A DNA stretch of 64,000 nt from Corallococcus caeni (GCF_036245865.1 NZ_BTTW01000005.1:434001-498000), one strand, 5' to 3'; shown: positions 34,372 through 44,329, counted from the first letter of the stretch. Numbers and translations: made by a program. Notes: generated by a model from the letters alone, not told the origin.

Positions 34372-36594
34372 CTAGTAGACGGCCTTGAGCGTCACGCCCG
34401 AGTAGGCCGTGTACCCGCGGATCTTCACGTAGTACTTGCCCGCGGTCGTCTTGGTCAGGGTGCACGTCTCGGTGTTGCCGGACTGGTACGGACGGCAGTC
34501 GTACGCGGTGGTCGTCGGCGAGGAGCCGAAGCGCACGTACAGGTCCGCGTCACCCGTGCCACCCGTGGTGGTGATGGTGACCGTCTTGTTCGCCGGCACG
34601 TCCAGCGTCGTCCACTCCGTGGTGAAGGAGCCGGAGGCGCCGGAGACGCCCGTCACCGCCACGCCGCTCTGCAGCACGTTGCCGCCGCCACCGCCGGGGG
34701 CCGTGTAGCTGCCCTTCAGCGTCACGCCCGAGTACGCGGCGTAGGCGTTCAGCATCACGTAGTAGGTGCCCGCCTGGATGTTGGTGATGGTGCACGTCTC
34801 CGCGTTGCCACCGACGTACGGACGGCAGTCGTAGGTGGACGCGTCCGGCGCGGCGCCGAAGCGCACGTACAGGTCGGCGTCACCCGTGCCACCGGAGATG
34901 GTGAACGTCAGCCCCGTCGCGCCCGAGGGGACCACCAGCGAGTAGTACTTGCTGTTGCCCGTGCTGTCGGACAGGTTCGTCACCGCCGTGCCGTTGGTCA
35001 GCGGGGTGGAGGTCGGGGGAGGCGTCACGACGCCCACGCCCACCGCTTCCCAGGCCGCCTTCACCGCGTCCTGCGTGGCCTGGTCGTAGCCCAGGTCCGC
35101 CGCCGCCTGGATGGTCAGCGTCTTCGCCTGCGCGAAGTTCGTGCTCGCCGTGTAGAGGTCGGTGTTGGCCTTGTACCAGATGCGGCCGGCCTTCTCGACG
35201 CCGATGGCCGGCACCGTGGGGCCGCCCGAGCGGCGCGGGTGCACGCCACCCTTGGAGAGCAGCGCGAACGCCAGGTTGGGCACGCCGGAGCTGTAGTGCA
35301 CGTCCGTGCCGGACGTCACGTTGGCCGCCCAGTCCTTGGACGCGCCGTCCTTCGCCGGGTCATCCATGTAGCGCAGGGCGTCGTTCGCCGTGCCCGGCGT
35401 CCAGACGTCCTCGCCCACCATCCAGATGGCCGCCGCGGTGCTCCACGTGCCGGAGGCCCAGCTCTCGCAGATGGCGCCGAAGGTGTCGGACATCGCCTCG
35501 TTGAGGCCGCCAGACTGGCCGGAGTACGTGAGGTTGGACTCCCTCTCCGTCACCGCGTGGGTCAGCTCGTGGACGGTGACGTCCGCGTCCTTGCCCAGCT
35601 CGATGGAGTTCACGCCGTCGCCATCGCCGTACACCATCTGGGTGCCGTCCCAGTAGGCGTTCACGTAGTTGGTGCTGTAGTGCACCGTGCTGATGAGCGT
35701 CTCACCCGCGTTGTCCAGCGAGTCGCGGTTGAACAGCGTCTTGTAGCAGTTGTAGGTGTAGCCCAGCATGTCGTAGTTCGTGTCGACATGCGAGTCACCG
35801 ATGGCCGCCTGGCCCTCGCTGCGCTTGAGCGTGCCCGGGGTGCTGGTGCCGTTGTTCGCGCTGTAGACCTTGCGGTTGAGCGCCGTGTGGATCTCCGGCG
35901 CGCGCAGCACGATGGAGCCGTCCACCGCGCTCACGTAGACGCGGTCGCGCAGGGGCATCAGGTCGCTCTCGCCCGTGACCTTCACCTCGTACGCCAGGCG
36001 CAGCGCGCCGTCGTCGGTGCGCACGTACACCAGGCGGGGAGCACCCTGGGCCGCCAGGCCCGTGCCCACCGTCGCGCTCAGCGCCGCGTCGCGCGCGGAC
36101 GAGGCCGCGATGCGCGGCAGCGCGGACACGTTCACGCCGTCGCGCGCGGAGCCGTTGGCGCGGAACACCGTGCCGTCGGGGCGCACGTGCACCACCAGCT
36201 CACCGCCGATGACCTCCAGGCCGTTCTTCGTCTGCTTGAAGCGCAGGTGCTGGTTGCCCTGCTCGTCGGTGCTCGCCTTGCGCAGCACCAGGTCGTCCGC
36301 GTTCAGCCGGAACGCCGGCGCCACGCCCGCGACCGCCTGGCGGCTCGCGTCCAGCGTGTTCAGCGTCCGCGCCACCCGGCCCAGCTCGCCCGTGATGTTG
36401 TCCGGGATGCCGTCCGCGTGCACGCCCACCACCTGGGCGCCAGCCAACGCGTTCAGCGAGCTCTGGATGTCCTCGCCCGACTTCTCCTGCTCAGGCGCCT
36501 GCGTCTCCTCGCCCGTGGAACCCTGCGTACCGCACGCCGTCAGAGCCACGCCGAGCCAAGCCGCGCCAATCGTCTTCAACAGTCGATGAGCCAA
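34372..36594 (-). CDS. M4 family metalloprotease (thermolysin-like) lipoprotein with two PPC domains
   Basis: The 740-residue product has a lipobox (ALTAC), a propeptide of about 200 residues (FTP/PepSY types), then the thermolysin-like catalytic domain: HELTH at 342-346, the third zinc ligand Glu366 in GGLNEAMSD, and the active-site His433 in DVHYSSG. Two C-terminal PPC domains follow (about 537-630 and 642-739), each with GGTGDADLYVRFG and CRPY..GN.ETC. The start is a TTG at 36594, since GGAGG lies 7 bases upstream and gives a clean signal peptide; an ATG 18 codons earlier lacks a ribosome site. It should be an extracellular protease for predation or development. Confidence 0.92.
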   Translation of the reverse strand: MAHRLLKTIGAAWLGVALTACGTQGSTGEETQAPEQEKSGEDIQSSLNALAGAQVVGVHADGIPDNITGELGRVARTLNTLDASRQAVAGVAPAFRLNADDLVLRKASTDEQGNQHLRFKQTKNGLEVIGGELVVHVRPDGTVFRANGSARDGVNVSALPRIAASSARDAALSATVGTGLAAQGAPRLVYVRTDDGALRLAYEVKVTGESDLMPLRDRVYVSAVDGSIVLRAPEIHTALNRKVYSANNGTSTPGTLKRSEGQAAIGDSHVDTNYDMLGYTYNCYKTLFNRDSLDNAGETLISTVHYSTNYVNAYWDGTQMVYGDGDGVNSIELGKDADVTVHELTHAVTERESNLTYSGQSGGLNEAMSDTFGAICESWASGTWSTAAAIWMVGEDVWTPGTANDALRYMDDPAKDGASKDWAANVTSGTDVHYSSGVPNLAFALLSKGGVHPRRSGGPTVPAIGVEKAGRIWYKANTDLYTASTNFAQAKTLTIQAAADLGYDQATQDAVKAAWEAVGVGVVTPPPTSTPLTNGTAVTNLSDSTGNSKYYSLVVPSGATGLTFTISGGTGDADLYVRFGAAPDASTYDCRPYVGGNAETCTITNIQAGTYYVMLNAYAAYSGVTLKGSYTAPGGGGGNVLQSGVAVTGVSGASGSFTTEWTTLDVPANKTVTITTTGGTGDADLYVRFGSSPTTTAYDCRPYQSGNTETCTLTKTTAGKYYVKIRGYTAYSGVTLKAVY

Positions 36595-36852
36595 CGCGAT
36601 ACCTCCATGAAGAAACAGCGGGGTGATACGTGACACACTTGAAATCATCAGGGCAACTACTTTTTAGAGAAAGTACGTTTAGTCACTTTCCCCCACCCTG
36701 CCGAACAAACCAGGACAACTGGAATTGCAGAGTAAGCGTGATTCCTACCGCTTCCGCTCTTTCAGCGGGTCTCCGGAGTGAACGAACCTGCCCCGGGAAT
36801 GTCTCAAAAAATGTTTCATGAGACGGGCGGCAGCATGCACCAGGAGGCTGAC
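36595..36852. promoter_or_regulatory. Divergent promoter region with GAAAGT inverted repeat
   Basis: The region between the M4 protease and the DUF1615 lipoprotein is noticeably AT-richer than its surroundings. At 36669-36690 it holds GAAAGT, 10 bases, ACTTTC, an inverted repeat suited to a dimeric regulator, next to a TTTTTAGAGAAA block. No regulator can be named. Confidence 0.35.
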
Positions 36853-38049
36853 ATGACGCGAGGTGCCGGCCGCCGGGGGACGGGGGCGCTGTGCGTGGGG
36901 GTACTGCTGGCGCTCACGGCGTGCGCGTCGCGGGCGCCGGTGGCGACGGAGGTGCCGGCGCCTCCCACGCTGTCGGTGGCGCAGGTGACGCGGCTCTTGC
37001 CGGCGAAGGTGAAGGGCGCGGAGCGCGAGGGCTGGGCGCGCGACGTGCTGGCGGCGCTGGACGCGGAGGCGATTGCTCCTTCAGCGCCTGTGGTCTGTCA
37101 GGTGCTGGCCATCATCGAACAGGAGTCCGGCTTCCAGGCGGATCCCGCGGTGCCGGGCCTGCCCAAACTGGTGCGTCAGAAGCTGGACGGCACCGCGGGA
37201 CGGCTGGGCCCCCTGGGGCGGCGCTTGCTGGAGGACGTGCTGGCGGCGAAGGCGAAGGGGGCGAAGCGCAGCTTCGGCGCGCGGCTGGACGCGCTGCGCA
37301 CGGAGCGGGACCTGGACCGGCTCTTCCGGGACATGCTGGCGTACTACGAGGAGGAGTACCCGGCGGCGTACGCGGCCGCGGACCTGGCAAGCTCCCTGTT
37401 CGGCCCGTCCTCGTTCGCGGGGCAGAACCCCGTCACCACCGCGGGCTCCATGCAGGTCAGCGTGCGCTACGCGGTGGAGAAGGCGGGCCCGGACGCGGAT
37501 CCGGTGGCGGTGCGCGAGTCGCTCTACACGCGCGCGGGCGGCGTGCGCTACGGCACCGCGCGGCTGTTGGGCTTCGAGGCCGCGTACGACGCCCCGCTCT
37601 ACCGCTTCGCGGACTACAACGGCGGTGTCTACAGCTCCCGCAACGCCGCGCTGCAGGCCCAGGTGAGCCGGCTCACCGGCGTCGCGCTGGCAACCGACGG
37701 AGACCTGCGACTGTATGACAAGGATGGAGAGCCTCGCGGCGAGGACAGCCAGAGCCTCAAGGCGCTGCTCCTCTTCCGTCAGCGCTACGCGCCGGACCTG
37801 AGCGAGCGCCGGGTGCGCCGGGACGTGGAGGAGGAGAAGACGGCGGACTTCGAGAAGACGGACACGTACCTGGCGGTGAAGCGCGTCTACTCGAAGCAGA
37901 CGGGGGAGGCGCCCGCCTACGCCCAGCTGCCCGAGGTGACGCTCAAGAGCGTGAAGCTGAGCGGGGAGCGCAGCACCGCGTGGTTCGCGAGGTCGGTGGA
38001 CGCCCGCTACCAGCAGTGCATGGCCCGCCACCGCCAGGCTGCGCGGTAG
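36853..38049 (+). CDS. DUF1615 family lipoprotein, transglycosylase-like
   Basis: The 398-residue product has a lipobox (LALTACAS). Its body matches the DUF1615 pattern: VCQVLAIIEQESGFQADPAVPGL near residue 90, LDALRTERDLDRLFRDMLAYYEEEYP, and TTAGSMQVSVRYA followed by YTRAGGVRYGTARLLGF. The E-S and GSMQV signatures resemble soluble lytic transglycosylases, so Glu of IEQES is a plausible catalytic acid acting on peptidoglycan. The ATG at 36853 has AGGAGG 5 bases upstream, preferred to two earlier ATGs. Confidence 0.8.
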   Translation: MTRGAGRRGTGALCVGVLLALTACASRAPVATEVPAPPTLSVAQVTRLLPAKVKGAEREGWARDVLAALDAEAIAPSAPVVCQVLAIIEQESGFQADPAVPGLPKLVRQKLDGTAGRLGPLGRRLLEDVLAAKAKGAKRSFGARLDALRTERDLDRLFRDMLAYYEEEYPAAYAAADLASSLFGPSSFAGQNPVTTAGSMQVSVRYAVEKAGPDADPVAVRESLYTRAGGVRYGTARLLGFEAAYDAPLYRFADYNGGVYSSRNAALQAQVSRLTGVALATDGDLRLYDKDGEPRGEDSQSLKALLLFRQRYAPDLSERRVRRDVEEEKTADFEKTDTYLAVKRVYSKQTGEAPAYAQLPEVTLKSVKLSGERSTAWFARSVDARYQQCMARHRQAAR

Positions 38050-38073
38050 CGGGCCCGGGCCCGAAGGCCGGGA

Positions 38074-39693
38074 CTACGGCGTGGTGAAGACGGCGCTGAA
38101 CGTGTCCGCGCTGACCGCGGGCAGCAGCTCCGCGGTGACGTACGGCGCGCGCGAGGGCTCGTAGTACGGCGAGTCGTCCGCCGTCACGCGCACGTAGTAG
38201 CTCGTCCCGGGCAGCAGCAGGCCCGGCGGCAGGCGGACCTGCGTCCGGTCACCGGGGACGTAGAAGCGCAGCGTCGGCGTGGCGGTGAAGGTGCTGATCA
38301 ACTGGAGGACGGACACCACGTAGTTCCGGGGCGCGCGCATCGCGGGAGCCCGCCAGCTGATGACCGGCTGGTTGGTGCCCACCACGCGCGGCACGTAGGC
38401 GTCCACGCCGTCGATGCGCAGCTCCCGCGGCGGCGAGATGCCCGGCTGGATGGGGCCGGCGATGAGGTGGTCCATCCGGTCGGTGATGAAGACGTTGCCG
38501 CTGGGGTAGTGCGCGCGGGTGCCCACGATGACGGGCGACGGGGCGCGGAACGAGTAGCTGATGGTGCCCACCACGCCCCAGCTGGACGGATAGGGATTGC
38601 CGTAGGCGAAGCGATTCGTGATGACGCCGTCCTCACCGCGCGGCAGCCACAGGTTGAACAGCTCGCCCTGGTAGCCCACCCAGCCGTGCTGGTAGCCGAA
38701 CGGAATGGGCAGCAGCGACATGGAGGCATAGCCGATGGTGCCGGTGGGGTTCGAGTCCGTGCGCCAGCGGGAGAACTCGTTCAGGCGCCACTCCAGGGAG
38801 AAGGGCGTCTGGCGCACGGGGGTCATCGTGGCCGCCAGCGGCAGCGCCGTGGTGCCGTCCGGCGTGAACGAGAACGACGGCAGGTGCGCGCTGCTCACCA
38901 CCGTCTGGTACGCCAGGGTCCCGCCGCTCGGCAGCGTCCCGACCGCCACGGAGTTGAGCTGGTTCACGTAGAGGCGGTCACCCTTCGCCTGGTCCAGGAC
39001 GGCCAGTCCGTAGCCATTGCTGGAGAACGCGTAGGCGTCCGGGTCGAAGATGGACGTGGCCCCGACGGGAATTTCCACGCTGGGGGAGAACGCGTTGTAC
39101 GCGTCCACGTCCGCGCTGGTGACCTGCACGACGCTGCCCTGCTCGGCGGTGGAGGCCCACTGCTGCCAGGGCTCCAGGTTGAAGAGCTCCGCCGACACGG
39201 GGGTCTCGTTGAGGGACGTGTAGACCGCGTCCGGACGGCCAATGCGGTTGACGCCCAGGTCGAAGTGGCGCTCCCGCGTCAGGTAGTAGAACCGGTTCGA
39301 GCGCAGGAAGTACTCACCGTCCGGCACGTTGTCGAAGCGCAGGCCCCCCGCCACTGGCGTGCCCGTGCGCCGCTCGAAGTCGATGCCGTTGGGGATGAGG
39401 ATTTCGACGTCGCGGCCGGACAGGTCCTGCGGCACCACCGTCACCCCGGCGCTGGAGTGGAAGCGGGTGTCCGCCGTCACCAGCACGGACGTGCCCGCGT
39501 CCACCGGCCCGGTGCCCCCGTCGGTCTCACCACAGCCCGGCAGGAACTCGTCGCTGGAGATGACCGCCGTCCCCTCGCGGGGGTCCATGGCGATCTCGGG
39601 AGGGTTCACCTCCTCGGAGGGAGGCGCTTCCCCGCAGCCCAGCCAGGCCGCGCAGGCGGGGACGAGCAACAACGACAGACGTCGGAAGGACAT
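38074..39693 (-). CDS. Large lipoprotein of unknown function
   Basis: The 539-residue product has a lipobox (AAWLGCGE) and is beta-rich. Patterns such as GGLRFDNVPDGEYFLR near residue 115 look like carboxypeptidase-regulatory or transthyretin-like strands; the C-terminal part reads like a fibronectin-type or Ig-like module (PVISWRAPAMRAPRNYVVSV, GTSYYVRVTADDSPYYEPS). It probably sits on the cell surface. No catalytic motif was seen. Confidence 0.75.
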   Translation of the reverse strand: MSFRRLSLLLVPACAAWLGCGEAPPSEEVNPPEIAMDPREGTAVISSDEFLPGCGETDGGTGPVDAGTSVLVTADTRFHSSAGVTVVPQDLSGRDVEILIPNGIDFERRTGTPVAGGLRFDNVPDGEYFLRSNRFYYLTRERHFDLGVNRIGRPDAVYTSLNETPVSAELFNLEPWQQWASTAEQGSVVQVTSADVDAYNAFSPSVEIPVGATSIFDPDAYAFSSNGYGLAVLDQAKGDRLYVNQLNSVAVGTLPSGGTLAYQTVVSSAHLPSFSFTPDGTTALPLAATMTPVRQTPFSLEWRLNEFSRWRTDSNPTGTIGYASMSLLPIPFGYQHGWVGYQGELFNLWLPRGEDGVITNRFAYGNPYPSSWGVVGTISYSFRAPSPVIVGTRAHYPSGNVFITDRMDHLIAGPIQPGISPPRELRIDGVDAYVPRVVGTNQPVISWRAPAMRAPRNYVVSVLQLISTFTATPTLRFYVPGDRTQVRLPPGLLLPGTSYYVRVTADDSPYYEPSRAPYVTAELLPAVSADTFSAVFTTP

Positions 39694-39810
39694 GATGGGC
39701 CCAGGTGACAAGCAATGAATGGCTGTCCGGTCCCGGCCCAAACCTGACGCCGCTTCTATACGCGAAAGCGCGGCAGGCTTTTACTGGATAGTTGCGTTTT
39801 GATGGGTAGT

Positions 39811-39846
39811 TCAGGTGGGCGTGGATGAAGGCTTGCGCCCACCTGA
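39811..39846 (-). terminator. Terminator after the M16 peptidase pair
   Basis: A perfect 11-bp stem (TCAGGTGGGCG at 39811-39821 with CGCCCACCTGA at 39836-39846) lies 9 bases past the stop of the second M16 gene. It separates this operon from the promoter region of the surface lipoprotein. Confidence 0.75.
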
Positions 39847-39854
39847 GTCTGTCT

Positions 39855-41369
39855 TCAACGGGCAGGCGCCGTTGGCGGGGTGAAGCGCTTGTCGGAGATC
39901 TTCATCTCCGTGACGGGGCCGTACTTGCGGGCCACGTCGCGCAGGGCGTCCGCCTTGCCGATGAGGACGAACGTCAGGTCCTCCGGGGCGGGCAGGACGC
40001 GCTGGAGCACGGTGCGCACGCCGTCGCGGGTGGCGGCGGACACGGCGCCCGCGAAGCCGTTCACGTCCTGGGCGTCCAGGCCGTAGAAGGCCAGCTCCGA
40101 CAGCTTCATGGCCAGCTGGTCCCCCGTCTCCAGCGTGGGGGGGAACTGCCCCAGCACGTAGGCCTGGGCGGAGGCGAGCATGGCGTCATCCATGCCGTCC
40201 TGGCGGTAGCGCGAGAGCACGTCCAGCGCCAGGTCGATGGCGCGGCCCGTGGTGGCCGTCTGCGTATAGGAGGTGAGGACGACGGTGTAGGGCTGGAGGG
40301 CCTGCTGCATGGAGGAGCGGGCGCCGTAGGTGAGGCCCGTCTTCACGCGCAGCTCGGTGTTGAGCAGCGAGGTGAAGCGGCCGCCCAGCACGGTGTTGCC
40401 CAGCTCCGCCACGACGCGGTCCGGGTCGGTGCGGCGGATGCCGGTGTTACCAATGGCGAAGTAGGTCTGGGTGGCGTCCGGCTTGTCCACCAGCAGCACG
40501 TGCCGGCCCTTCGTGGGCGCGGTGGCGGGCACGGCGGGAAGCGGCTGGCCCGCGGGGGCCCACCCGCCCAGGGCGGCCTCCAGCTTCGCGGCGAGCTGCT
40601 TCGCGTCGAAGTCCCCCACCACGGAGAGGATGAGCCGGTCCGCGCCCAGGTTCGCCTTCGCCCAGCCGAGCACGTCGCCCCGGCCAATCGTGGGCAATGA
40701 CGCCTCACTGCCCACCGAGGACCCGCCGTACGGGTGCGAGGGGAAGTGGAAGGCATTGAAGTACACGCCGATGAGCATGCGCGGGTCGCCGTCCTTGGCG
40801 GAGGCGATCTCCGACACTCGCAGCGCGCGGGCCTTCTCCAGCTCCTTCGCGTCGAAGCGCGGGCGCACGAGCATGTCCGACAGCAGCTCCACCATCAGCG
40901 CGGTGTCGCGGGCCTGGAAGCTGCCATTGAGGATGAGGGCCTCGCGGCCCGGCACGACTTCCAGCTCGCCGCCCACGCCGTCCACGGCGTCCGCGAACTG
41001 CTGGGCGTTGCGGGAGCCCGCGCCCTTCTGGAGCAGCTCGGCGGTGAGCGCGGCCAGCCCCTCCTTGCCGGCGGGGTCGGTGACGGCGCCGCCCTTGAGC
41101 CACGCGCTGAAGGACACCAGCGGCAGCTCGTGCTTCTCCACGAGCAGCAGCCGCACGCCGTTCTTCAGCGTGACGGCGGTCGCCTCCGGCAGCGTCACGC
41201 CCTTCGTCGACAGCGGGGCGGTGGGGGCCGGGGTGGCCGGGGCAGGGGCTTCCGGTGCCGGCGGAGGCTGCGCGGGCGCGGAGTCGGGAGCGGGCGCCTG
41301 CGTGGTCGCGCACGCGGAGACGAACAGCAGCGCGGCGAGGGCGGAGCGCAGCGGGCGGAGGGTCGGCAT
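39855..41369 (-). CDS. M16 family peptidase homolog without zinc motif, lipoprotein
   Basis: The 504-residue product has a lipobox (LLFVSAC) and a Pro/Ala linker, then the M16 double fold ([22 protein letters not shown], later [10 protein letters not shown]). Where active members carry HxxEH it reads [13 protein letters not shown], so the zinc site is missing; it should be the non-catalytic partner of the next-door peptidase, as in the paired beta-subunits of M16B enzymes. The ATG at 41369 gives the signal peptide a normal length; another ATG at 41453 overlaps the upstream stop (ATGA) and would add 28 basic residues. Confidence 0.88.
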   Translation of the reverse strand: MPTLRPLRSALAALLFVSACATTQAPAPDSAPAQPPPAPEAPAPATPAPTAPLSTKGVTLPEATAVTLKNGVRLLLVEKHELPLVSFSAWLKGGAVTDPAGKEGLAALTAELLQKGAGSRNAQQFADAVDGVGGELEVVPGREALILNGSFQARDTALMVELLSDMLVRPRFDAKELEKARALRVSEIASAKDGDPRMLIGVYFNAFHFPSHPYGGSSVGSEASLPTIGRGDVLGWAKANLGADRLILSVVGDFDAKQLAAKLEAALGGWAPAGQPLPAVPATAPTKGRHVLLVDKPDATQTYFAIGNTGIRRTDPDRVVAELGNTVLGGRFTSLLNTELRVKTGLTYGARSSMQQALQPYTVVLTSYTQTATTGRAIDLALDVLSRYRQDGMDDAMLASAQAYVLGQFPPTLETGDQLAMKLSELAFYGLDAQDVNGFAGAVSAATRDGVRTVLQRVLPAPEDLTFVLIGKADALRDVARKYGPVTEMKISDKRFTPPTAPAR

Positions 41370-41449
41370 CGGGTGAGGCCTGCTCGGGTCGGGGCGGGGG
41401 GAGGCGCGGGTCGCGTGAGGCCTGGCGGAACGCAGTCGGAAGGAAGCAC

Positions 41450-42856
41450 TCATCGCGCGGTCTCCTGGCGGACCGGGGTGGCGGAATCGGTGGTGGGCAC
41501 CAGCCAGCCCACCGTGCGGTGGTCGGGGTTGAAGATGCGGGCGGCGAGCGCCTTCACGCCGTCGAGGGTGACCTTCTCGTAGCGCGTGGGCGCGTCGAGC
41601 AGGGCCTTCCAGTCGCCCCGGAAGGTGGCGGCGTTGCCCAGCTCGCGGGCGCGGCCGTCGTTGGTCTCCAGCTTGCGCCAGAAGGTGGCCAGGGCGACGT
41701 TGCGCGCCTTCTTCAGCTCCGCGTCGGTGACGCCGTCCTTCGCCACGCGGGCCAGCTCCGAGGTGAGGAGCGCCTCGGTCTTCGCCAGGTCGCCGCCCGG
41801 CGGCAGGTCCACGTAGAACCACGTGAGCGTCGGGTCGAAGCCGCCGGCGGTGGTGCCGCGGACACGGATGGCCACGCGCGCTTCATCCACCAGCTTGCGG
41901 TGCAGCCGCGACGAGTCGCCGTGGGTGAGGATGAGGCCCAGCAGCTCCAGCGTCTCCGCGTCCGGGTCGTTGGCGGAAAGGCCGTGGTAGGCGACCTGGA
42001 GCAGCGGGGACTGGGCCAGCCGCTTCACGACGATGCGCCGCTCGCCCTGCTGCTCGGGCTCCTGGGTGCGCACGGGCTCCGGCGCGGGCTGCGAGGGGAT
42101 GGTGCCGAGCGTGGCCTCCACCTGCTCGAAGACGCGCGCGGGCTCCACGTCGCCCGCGATGACGAGCGTGGCGTTGTTGGGGGCGTAGTACGTCTTGAAG
42201 TAGCGCTGGAGGTCCTCCATGCGCCAGGACTCGATGTCGGACGGCCAGCCGATGACGGGGATTTGATACGGGTGCGCGACGAAGGCGGTGGCCTGCATCT
42301 GCTCCTGCAGCGCGCCGCCGTTGTCGTTGTCCACGCCGGAGCGGCGCTCGGAGTAGACGACGCCGCGCTCGGACTCGATGACCTTGGGGTCGAAGGCGAG
42401 CGACTGGAGCCGGTCCTGCTCCAGGTCCAGGATGAGGGGCAGCGCGGAGGACGGGAACCAGTCCAGGTAGACGGTGACGTCCTCGGAGGTGAAGGCGTTG
42501 TTGGCGCCGCCGTTGGCCTCCATGACGCGGTCGAACTGGCCGGGGCCGTACTTCTTCGCGCCGTTGAACATCATGTGCTCGAAGAAGTGGGACAGGCCGG
42601 TGATGCCGGGGCGCTCGTTGCGGCTGCCCACGCGGAACCAGTTGGCCAGCGCCACGTTGGGGATGTCGTGGTCCGGCCAGACGATGACGGTGAGCCCGTT
42701 CTTCAGCGTGCGGGCCTGGATGTCGGAGCCCAGCTTCGCGGCGGGGGTGGAGGCGGCGGCGGGCTTCGCGGACGGCTCGGGGACGGCCTGGGCCCCCGCC
42801 TGGGGCGCACCCAGGAGGGCCAGACAGGCGAACCACGACAACGGAGGACGGGACAT
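41450..42856 (-). CDS. M16 family zinc peptidase, exported
   Basis: The 468-residue protein has a signal peptide ([19 protein letters not shown]) and the inverted zinc motif HFFEH at residues 90-94, with the distal Glu in [12 protein letters not shown]. The C-terminal half repeats the fold without the zinc site. It is the catalytic partner of the gene directly downstream. Members degrade peptides in the periplasm. The pair is an operon. Confidence 0.92.
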   Translation of the reverse strand: MSRPPLSWFACLALLGAPQAGAQAVPEPSAKPAAASTPAAKLGSDIQARTLKNGLTVIVWPDHDIPNVALANWFRVGSRNERPGITGLSHFFEHMMFNGAKKYGPGQFDRVMEANGGANNAFTSEDVTVYLDWFPSSALPLILDLEQDRLQSLAFDPKVIESERGVVYSERRSGVDNDNGGALQEQMQATAFVAHPYQIPVIGWPSDIESWRMEDLQRYFKTYYAPNNATLVIAGDVEPARVFEQVEATLGTIPSQPAPEPVRTQEPEQQGERRIVVKRLAQSPLLQVAYHGLSANDPDAETLELLGLILTHGDSSRLHRKLVDEARVAIRVRGTTAGGFDPTLTWFYVDLPPGGDLAKTEALLTSELARVAKDGVTDAELKKARNVALATFWRKLETNDGRARELGNAATFRGDWKALLDAPTRYEKVTLDGVKALAARIFNPDHRTVGWLVPTTDSATPVRQETAR

Positions 42857-42948
42857 CCTTGCTCCTGGGGAGGGACCACGGCGGCGCCCGGGAACGGGCG
42901 GCAGCGCACCCTATTCCAGAAACGCCGCGCGGGTGTCCCCGAGGAGCC

Positions 42949-43491
42949 TCAGGCGCCCAGCACCTGCCGCAGCACGGACTGGAAGTAGTTCGTGCTGCCG
43001 ATGTGGCCCGCGTGCAGCTTGGCGGACTGGTGGAGCCGCTGGGCGACGGCCTCGAACTCCGCCTGGCTGACGTCGCGCAGGGACAGGTACAGGCGGGCGG
43101 CGGCGCGCAGGTAGGAGAAGAGCGGGTTCTTGTGGTGGCCGTCGGGCCGGCGCGCGAGGTGGCGGTAGAGCTGGGAGAACTCCTGGTCGACCTCCGCGTG
43201 GCGCGTGTCGCGGCAGAAGCCGGCGGCGGTGGCCTCGATGAGGAAGAAGAACGGCTCGTACTCGGGGAAGGGCGGCCGGGTGAAGTCAGGGGGCTGCTTG
43301 TTCCCGGTCCACAGCGCGGAGACGGGCTGCAGGCGCACGTGGGCGGTGACGTCGCCGAAGCGCACGGGCACCTCGTCACCCACGGGCTTCACCTGGCCCT
43401 GTTCGTCCCGCTCCACGGGGATGAACAGGCGCATGGGGTCCTCCACCTTCACGCCCGCCTTCTCCAGCTCCGCCACCACGTTCGCGTCCAT
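42949..43491 (-). CDS. Conserved hypothetical protein
   Basis: A 180-residue soluble protein without recognised family motif. It contains PVRFGDVTAHVRLQPVSALW, FPEYEPFFFLIEATAAGFC and a helical end (RAAARLYLSLRDVSQAEFEAVAQRL). GGAGG lies 12 bases upstream of the ATG, a little far. The gene is upstream of the M16 pair but separated from it by 92 bases, and divergent from the heme lipoprotein gene. Confidence 0.65.
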   Translation of the reverse strand: MDANVVAELEKAGVKVEDPMRLFIPVERDEQGQVKPVGDEVPVRFGDVTAHVRLQPVSALWTGNKQPPDFTRPPFPEYEPFFFLIEATAAGFCRDTRHAEVDQEFSQLYRHLARRPDGHHKNPLFSYLRAAARLYLSLRDVSQAEFEAVAQRLHQSAKLHAGHIGSTNYFQSVLRQVLGA

Positions 43492-43723
43492 TGCGTTGAT
43501 GTTCCTCCGGGACACCGATCTACCGCGTCGCGCCCGGATGTGCACCCGGGACGCGGAGGGACCGCACGCAAGGCGCCTGGACCCAACGGAGGCCCGGCCC
43601 GGATGAACCGCGAGCTGCCTCCCGTATTCCCAACCCGCCCCCGCGGGACCCCGTACCGGGAGTGCCGTTGACAGCGAGGAGGTGAAGTCCTCGAATGAAA
43701 CACAGTCCTTCCAGAGGTGACAC

Positions 43724-44233
43724 ATGTCACAACGCATTTCCCCGATACTCATGCTGTGTCTGGCTTTTGGTGGTCTTGTCACGGGATGCGGCGGAGGCAG
43801 CCTGGAGGCGGTGAGCACCTCCGAGTGCTCCACGGGCATGAAGTGGACGGGCGGCGACAGCGGCAACGCCCTGATGCATCCCGGTGGCAACTGCATCCAA
43901 TGTCATGCGGACCGGGGCGAGGGGCCGAAGTTCGTGGTGGCGGGGACCGTCCAGGCCACCGCGCACGAGGCGGACGACTGCGCGGGCCTCGAGGGCGCCC
44001 AGGTCGTCATCACCGACGCCAACCAGAAGACCTACCCACTGACGGCCAATGCCTCCGGCAACTTCTTCCTCAAGGCCGGAGACGCGAAGGACTTCGCGTT
44101 CCCCTACACCGCCCGCGTCACCCACGGTGGCACCCAGTGGGCCATGAACACCGCGCAGGGCACCGGGGCCTGCGGCTCCTGCCACACCGTGGCCGGGGCC
44201 AATGGCGCCCCCGGACGCATCACCCCCCCGTAG
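43724..44233 (+). CDS. Exported lipoprotein with two CxxCH heme motifs
   Basis: The 169-residue product has a lipobox (GGLVTGCGG) and two covalent heme c attachment motifs, CIQCH near residue 58 and CGSCH near residue 148. Between them sits a small beta-sandwich with GAQVVITDANQKTYPLTANASGNFFL, like a carboxypeptidase-regulatory domain. It may be a periplasmic electron carrier or heme sensor. AGAGGTGACAC precedes the ATG. It ends 31 bases before the left island repeat. Confidence 0.82.
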   Translation: MSQRISPILMLCLAFGGLVTGCGGGSLEAVSTSECSTGMKWTGGDSGNALMHPGGNCIQCHADRGEGPKFVVAGTVQATAHEADDCAGLEGAQVVITDANQKTYPLTANASGNFFLKAGDAKDFAFPYTARVTHGGTQWAMNTAQGTGACGSCHTVAGANGAPGRITPP

Positions 44234-44263
44234 CGACGCCGCCCGCCAGCGCGGACAAAGAAA

Positions 44264-44293
44264 AAGGGCGCCGGACCGGAGTCCGACGCCCTT
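44264..44293 (-). terminator. Displaced tRNA-Phe terminator
   Basis: A stem formed by AAGGGCG with CGCCCTT and CGGAC with GTCCG, with T-rich sequence (TTTTTCTTTG) on the minus-strand side. It is the twin of the terminator after tRNA-Phe and can also end the heme lipoprotein transcript from the plus strand. Confidence 0.65.
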
Positions 44294-44329
44294 CAGATTC
44301 TTCTTACTGGTGTGCCCAAGGGCGGAATC
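44264..44329. repeat. Left attachment-site copy (tRNA-Phe 3' end plus terminator)
   Basis: This 66-base block matches 48153-48218 with a single mismatch (T for G at 44304). Its right part repeats the last 17 bases of the tRNA-Phe gene, and its left part repeats the tRNA terminator hairpin. Identity stops sharply at both ends. Such a repeat is what a tRNA-integrating element leaves, so this is read as the displaced original end of the tRNA locus. Confidence 0.8.

Noticed and set aside
34267..36633. 788-residue plus-strand open frame
   Set aside because: Antisense to the M4 protease; Val/Arg/His-rich shadow.
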